From contig CAZJZW010000002.1 of assembly GCA_964550665.1 (NCBI GenBank), forward strand, positions 1-31,661: a stretch of 31,661 nucleotides of DNA, read 5' to 3'. The notes under the pieces are model-generated. The model saw only the letters and a list, made by a program, of their open reading frames with translations. It made no database searches and had not been told where the DNA came from. A program made the translations under genes and the position numbers. Position 1 is the first letter of the stretch; each line of letters starts with the position of its first letter. This DNA comes from JAUPTX01 sp964550665. GTDB taxonomy: Bacteria > Patescibacteriota > Minisyncoccia > Phycocordibacterales > CSBR16-119. Of this stretch, positions 28,109 to 31,661 are shown one piece after another.

Positions 28109-29830
28109 ATGACGCTCTTATTTAACGAAGATAAACAACAAAAACAAATCCAGATTCTTCGTATTAACGAAGAAGAAGATTTGGCTAAAACTCTGGCCAG
28201 CACAAAATACCACATTCCTTACATAGACTTAACGAAAGTTGTGATTGAAAATGATGCACTTCAGACCGTACCAGAAGAAGAAGCCAGAGAAATCGAAGTC
28301 GCGCCTTTTAATATTGCTGCAAAAAAAGTTTTGATCGCTGTTCATGCTCCAGAGAGAATGGAAGTGATTAATCTTAAAAAAACACTCGAGCGAAAAGGCT
28401 ACCAGGTAATCTACTTCATGGCTTCCAAAAAAAGTTTAGAGAAAGTTTGGGATAGATACCGAGAAGTTTCTCAAGCGGAAAAATTAAAAGCAGGGAGCCT
28501 CAGTATTTCTGGAGAAACACTTTTAAAAACTGCAGAGAAAATAAAAAAACTTGAAGATATTGAAAAAGAAGTTCAAAATATTTCTGACACAACATCAACA
28601 CATAAAGTTTCGAAAATTATTGAAGTTATTTTCGCAGGAGCAATCGCTCTGAAAGCTTCTGATGTTCACATCGAGCCAGAAGAAGATCATGTTCAAGTGC
28701 GAATCAGACTCGATGGAATATTACATGAGGTTTTAAAACTCGATGAAAGAACTTACAACCTTATCAACTCAAGAATAAAATTAGTTTCAGGATTGAAGCT
28801 TTCAAAAAACCAAGCTCAAGATGGAAGATTTTCTATTTGGCTTAACGAATACGAAGTTTCGATGAGAACTTCTGTGATCCCTGGAGCGTACGGCGAAGGA
28901 ATCGTGATGCGACTTCTTAATCCTCAATCAATCATGGTTCCGATGGAAGAACTTGGTATTGAGAAAAAACTTTTTAGCATCATCGAACGTGAAATTGCAA
29001 AACCAAATGGACTTATTATCATCACTGGTCCGACAGGTTCAGGTAAAACAACAAGTCTTTATACTTTTCTTCAAAGAATATATTCTCCAGAAATTAAAAT
29101 CCTAACTATAGAAAACCCTGTTGAATATCACCTAGAAGGTATCACTCAAACACAAACCGATCATAAAAAAGGTTATGGATTCCTTGAAGGGCTTCGAAGC
29201 GCACTTCGACAAGACCCTGACGTTATCATGATCGGAGAAATCCGAGATGGCGAGACAGCTAAGATTGCGGTCGAGTCTTCTCTAACAGGACACATGGTGT
29301 TCTCGACACTTCACACCAACAACGCTGCTGGAGCTGTTCCACGACTTATTGATCTTGGAGTAAACCCAAAAATCCTAGCCTCTGCCTTATCTCTTTCTAT
29401 CGCTCAAAGACTCGTCAGAAAACTCTGCGTTCACTGCAAACAAAAAAGAGAAGTGACAAAAGAAGAAGAAGAAATTATCCGAAAAGTTTTAGTTGGCGCA
29501 CAAACTCTCGGAAAAGATTTAGCTTCTTATGGAGTAAAAGCAGATCAGAAAATAGAACTTTGGAAACCGGTTGGATGTGAAAAATGTAACAATATCGGAT
29601 ACAAAGGACGTATAGGTATTTTTGAAGCGATCTTATCTGACGACGCTATCATTGACGTCATGCCGATGAATCCAAGTGAAGACGAAATTAAAGCAATCGC
29701 AAACAAACAAGGAATACTTGATATGAAAGAAGATGGTTTGGTGAAAGCTGTAGCGGGTATCACGACAGTCGAAGAGGTGAAGAAGGCAGTAGATATTTAT
29801 GAAGAGATTGAAGTAGTAAAAGAGGCGTAA
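28109..29830 (+). CDS. pilB: Type IV pilus assembly ATPase PilB (GspE family)
   Basis: A 573-residue AAA-type secretion ATPase that powers pilus extension. The N-terminal GspE-N domain (about residues 1-150) is followed by the conserved KASDVHIEPEEDHVQVRIRL. Walker A GPTGSGKTTS lies at about 306-315, DPDVIMIGEIRDGETAKIA is the Asp/Walker B region, and TGHMVFSTLHTN the His box. A tetra-Cys zinc site, CVHC (about 438) and CEKC (about 491), marks the PilB/GspE type rather than the retraction ATPase PilT. With comEC and the pilM-like protein it implies type IV pili used for DNA uptake or host contact. Confidence 0.95.
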   Translation: MTLLFNEDKQQKQIQILRINEEEDLAKTLASTKYHIPYIDLTKVVIENDALQTVPEEEAREIEVAPFNIAAKKVLIAVHAPERMEVINLKKTLERKGYQVIYFMASKKSLEKVWDRYREVSQAEKLKAGSLSISGETLLKTAEKIKKLEDIEKEVQNISDTTSTHKVSKIIEVIFAGAIALKASDVHIEPEEDHVQVRIRLDGILHEVLKLDERTYNLINSRIKLVSGLKLSKNQAQDGRFSIWLNEYEVSMRTSVIPGAYGEGIVMRLLNPQSIMVPMEELGIEKKLFSIIEREIAKPNGLIIITGPTGSGKTTSLYTFLQRIYSPEIKILTIENPVEYHLEGITQTQTDHKKGYGFLEGLRSALRQDPDVIMIGEIRDGETAKIAVESSLTGHMVFSTLHTNNAAGAVPRLIDLGVNPKILASALSLSIAQRLVRKLCVHCKQKREVTKEEEEIIRKVLVGAQTLGKDLASYGVKADQKIELWKPVGCEKCNNIGYKGRIGIFEAILSDDAIIDVMPMNPSEDEIKAIANKQGILDMKEDGLVKAVAGITTVEEVKKAVDIYEEIEVVKEA

Positions 29831-29831
29831 A

Positions 29832-29864
29832 ACAAAAGCCCGGCGCTTCGCGCCGGGCTTTTGT
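29832..29864. terminator. Bidirectional terminator shared by pilB and a minus-strand RNA
   Basis: ACAAAAGCCCGGCGC pairs perfectly with GCGCCGGGCTTTTGT around TTC, with T-runs on both strands. Near-identical to 24126-24158. Confidence 0.92.
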
Positions 29865-30046
29865 TTTTAAACTTTAAAAAGATCCACAAACCTCCAAATA
29901 ATCCTTTTTCTTCCAAGGAAGAAAAGTAATAAAATCTCAAAGGATAGCCGCAGTAACTCCGCCGAAGCGGTAACCATTGCGTCCTTATTAAAGTTATAGA
30001 GACAGAGCCTGATTACTTAGAGGTTTCTAAACCCTTATCAAAGTGG
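29865..30046 (-). ncRNA. Candidate structured non-coding RNA, minus strand
   Basis: No gene is visible between pilB and ruvB. On the minus strand a promoter (30080-30053) and the shared terminator (29864-29832) define a transcript of about 215 nt. Its ends pair over a long range: 29888-29902 against 30012-30026, 13 of 15 positions (AAACCTC with GAGGTTT, then AA/TT and TAAT/ATTA). Inside are a TTTTCTTCC/GGAAGAAAA hairpin (about 29904-29924) and a longer arm with AAGGA, GCA and CCGC steps closed by CGAA. The shape is a closed multi-branch RNA. The direction is inferred from the promoter; no known RNA family was recognised. Confidence 0.5.
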
Positions 30047-30052
30047 GATGTT

Positions 30053-30080
30053 AATATATCACGAGCACAATTCTTGTAAA
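30053..30080 (-). promoter_or_regulatory. Promoter of the minus-strand candidate RNA
   Basis: TTTACA (30080-30075), a 16-base spacer and TATATT (30058-30053) on the minus strand. Confidence 0.55.
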
Positions 30081-30149
30081 GTACTCTTGTCAGACGGCGA
30101 TAAAATAAAGTTCTTACATTGCTGTAAAAACCTGAAATATCCTTATGTT

Positions 30150-30178
30150 TAAACAAAAAATCACAAAAGTGATATAAT
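30150..30178 (+). promoter_or_regulatory. ruvB promoter
   Basis: A consensus TGA-TATAAT (30170-30178) with a weak -35 (TAAACA, 17-base spacer). The leader is about 48 nt. Confidence 0.6.
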
Positions 30179-30231
30179 GTTTACAACGTCTTTAATTAAC
30201 TACTTTTAAAGATTAGCATAAAAAAACTAAT

Positions 30232-31224
30232 ATGTCAAGCGATACACCTAAAAATGAAGAAATAAAGAATGACAACTTTTTAGATAACACATTGCGACCT
30301 CGTACATGGGACGAGTATATTGGTCAAGAAAAAATCAAACAAAACTTAAAAATTTTAATCCAAGCAGCAGAAGAACGTAATCACGTTCCTGAACATATTC
30401 TTTTTCACGGACCTCCTGGACTTGGAAAAACTACTCTTGCCCACCTGATCGCCAAAGAATCGGGTAAACAAATGAAAATAACATCAGGTCCTGCGATAGA
30501 GAAAGTTGGCGACCTCGCATCAGTCCTGACAAACCTCGCGCCTGGTGATATTTTATTTATCGACGAGATCCACCGACTAAATAAAATGGTAGAAGAGATA
30601 CTTTACCCTGCGATGGAGTCAGGAGTACTCGATATTATCATCGGTAAGGGCCCATCGGCTAGAACCATCCAACTCGACCTTCCACCTTTTACTCTTATCG
30701 CCGCAACGACTCGTCCAGCGCTCATCTCTTCCCCGCTTCGGTCACGCTTCTCTGGTGGAGTTCACCGGCTTGAATTTTACACTCACGAAGAAATGAAAGA
30801 AATTGTAAAACGTGCAAGTCGTCTTTTAGGAACAGAAGCTGACACAGGAGCGGTTGAAGAGATAGCGAAACGTTCTCGATTTACACCAAGAACGTCAAAC
30901 TATTTCTTGAAACGTGCTCGAGACTACGCTCAAATACACAAAGAAGATCTGACCAAAGAAAACGTACAGAAAGCACTGGAACTTTTAGGAGTAGACGAGC
31001 TTGGACTTTTTGAATCAGACAGAGCGGTACTCCGAACAATCATTGAAAAATTCAACGGTGGGCCGGTGGGCCTCGGAACTCTGGCTGCCGCGACAAGCGA
31101 AGAAGAAGCAACGATAGAAGAAGTGATCGAGCCATATTTACTTCGGCTTGGACTTCTTGAAAGAACTCCTCGCGGACGAACAGCAACAGAAAAAGCTTAT
31201 GAGCATTTAGGAATTAGTAGGTAG
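30232..31224 (+). CDS. ruvB: Holliday junction branch migration DNA helicase RuvB
   Basis: A 330-residue hexameric AAA+ motor that drives branch migration with RuvA. LRPRTWDEYIGQEKIKQNL opens the protein. Walker A GPPGLGKTT is at residues 60-68, Walker B is DILFIDEIHRL, and TTRPALISSPLRSRF contains sensor 1 and the Arg finger region. The C-terminal winged helix ends with EPYLLRLGLLERTPRGRTAT. Length is normal. No strong Shine-Dalgarno sequence precedes it. It lies about 14 kb from ruvA. Confidence 0.97.
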   Translation: MSSDTPKNEEIKNDNFLDNTLRPRTWDEYIGQEKIKQNLKILIQAAEERNHVPEHILFHGPPGLGKTTLAHLIAKESGKQMKITSGPAIEKVGDLASVLTNLAPGDILFIDEIHRLNKMVEEILYPAMESGVLDIIIGKGPSARTIQLDLPPFTLIAATTRPALISSPLRSRFSGGVHRLEFYTHEEMKEIVKRASRLLGTEADTGAVEEIAKRSRFTPRTSNYFLKRARDYAQIHKEDLTKENVQKALELLGVDELGLFESDRAVLRTIIEKFNGGPVGLGTLAAATSEEEATIEEVIEPYLLRLGLLERTPRGRTATEKAYEHLGISR

Positions 31225-31246
31225 CTGTTAGCCTTTAGCTATTAGC
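31225..31246. repeat. AGCTATTAGC-type repeat before the four-helix-bundle gene
   Basis: This stretch contains GCCTTTAGCT (31231-31240), whose exact reverse complement AGCTAAAGGC lies at 31596-31605 near the end of the next gene. Looser copies of the same words continue to 31630. Confidence 0.55.
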
Positions 31247-31255
31247 AAAAACAAA

Positions 31256-31615
31256 ATGCAATCATATAAAGATTTACAAGTTTGGAATAGATCGATGGCG
31301 CTTGTTAAAGATATCTATTCCCTAACAAATAAATTTCCTTCTTCTGAACGATTCGGACTAACAAGCCAAATGCAGAGAAGCGCCGTCTCGATTCCATCTA
31401 ATATCGCAGAAGGTAGATTACGGTCCGGAGAGAAAAGTTTTATTCAATTTCTCCTTATTGCTCTCGGCTCATGCGCAGAGTTACAAACGCAGATTATAAT
31501 TGCAAGAGAAATAGGATATAGTAAAGACCTTGAAACTAAAAAGATCGAAGAAGAAATTGAAGAGATTATGAAAATGATTAATAGTTTAATCAAGAAGCTA
31601 AAGGCCAATGGCTAA
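31256..31615 (+). CDS. Four-helix-bundle protein (S23/23S rRNA intervening-sequence family)
   Basis: A 119-residue helical protein. YKDLQVWNRSMALVKDIYSL, then SAVSIPSNIAEGRLR and FLLIALGSCAELQTQIIIA, are the signatures of the S23 family, named after ORFs inside 23S rRNA intervening sequences. Avd accessory proteins of diversity-generating retroelements share the fold. Family members are basic and form pentamers that may bind nucleic acid. Here it stands outside any rRNA, 31 bases after ruvB. Short inverted-repeat words flank it (31225-31246, 31596-31630), the right-hand ones overlapping its last codons. No reverse transcriptase is visible nearby. Confidence 0.9.
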   Translation: MQSYKDLQVWNRSMALVKDIYSLTNKFPSSERFGLTSQMQRSAVSIPSNIAEGRLRSGEKSFIQFLLIALGSCAELQTQIIIAREIGYSKDLETKKIEEEIEEIMKMINSLIKKLKANG

Positions 31616-31632
31616 AAGCTCGAAGCTAAAAA

Positions 31633-31661
31633 ATGGGATCATCACACAAAAAACAAGGAAA
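31633..31661 (+). CDS. Possible start of a further gene, cut by the window edge
   Basis: ATG at 31633 opens a frame reading MGSSHKKQG to the window end, directly after the AGCTAAAA repeat words. Too short to name. Confidence 0.3.

Noticed and set aside
31256..31615. Diversity-generating retroelement (Avd-like protein)
   Set aside because: No reverse transcriptase, template repeat or variable repeat is visible in the window; only the four-helix-bundle fold is shared.
1..31661. Alternative genetic code with TGA as Gly, as in Gracilibacteria or SR1
   Set aside because: TGA ends genes cleanly (for example at 5490 and 8706, each beside a terminator), and core proteins have no in-frame TGA.

Overview
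The window looks like a piece of a Patescibacteria (Candidate Phyla Radiation) genome, most likely from the Parcubacteria side. The basis is low G+C DNA with very short intergenic gaps and a core of short single-copy housekeeping genes. It also holds protein types I associate with that group: a DUF5652 membrane protein, a split ComEC, a PolA whose proofreading domain is cut down, and a free-standing four-helix-bundle (S23-like) protein. TGA is used as a stop, so the code is the standard bacterial one. I cannot name the organism from sequence alone.

Layout. 1-600: the start of a repeat-family gene (truncated by the window edge), its promoter and a 46-bp perfect palindrome. 600-7477: mainly minus-strand genes for an RluA-type pseudouridine synthase, an M50 protease, a two-gene ComEC, RNase HI, a small membrane protein and RecJ, with rpmB on the plus strand. 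7519-9300: a HIT protein, an unknown protein, a TraR/DksA zinc-finger protein and a tRNA-Arg/tRNA-Val pair. 9350-12139: minus-strand PilM-like, YqaA/DedA-like, tRNA-binding and YqgF genes. 12214-18143: DUF5652, an HNH protein, tRNA-Ser, tRNA-Arg, secreted or membrane proteins, rpsT, ruvA, a 33-codon basic ORF with its own promoter and terminator, mutM, a TrmH-type methyltransferase and tRNA-Lys. 18390-19371: a thioredoxin-like CPHC protein with DsbB. 19372-20028: no gene, but a complete promoter-to-terminator unit that looks like a structured RNA. 20029-24111: holA, an isoprenylcysteine-methyltransferase-like protein, polA and tsaE. 24177-27932: two large surface or secreted proteins, the second visibly richer in G+C than its surroundings and carrying a perfect 126-bp tandem duplication. 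28109-31661: pilB, a second candidate structured RNA on the minus strand, ruvB, and a four-helix-bundle gene next to short inverted repeats.

How the genes fit together. There is a recombination and repair set (ruvA, ruvB, yqgF, recJ, mutM, polA, holA) and a DNA-uptake and type IV pilus set (comEC in two pieces, pilM-like, pilB). A cell-envelope disulfide pair and translation genes (rpmB, rpsT, four tRNA loci giving five tRNAs, RNA modification genes) complete the core.

Regulation is unusually readable. Many genes have a -10 box exactly 6-7 bases before the start codon and no Shine-Dalgarno sequence, which suggests leaderless mRNAs. Terminators are compact hairpins that often overlap stop codons. 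The most unusual material is non-coding: (1) trailers after tRNA-Arg(GCG) and tRNA-Lys(UUU), each carrying tRNA-specific inverted and direct copies of the T-arm plus a shared 13-mer; (2) two candidate structured RNAs of about 340 and 215 nt; (3) a long inverted repeat immediately before the DedA-like start codon.
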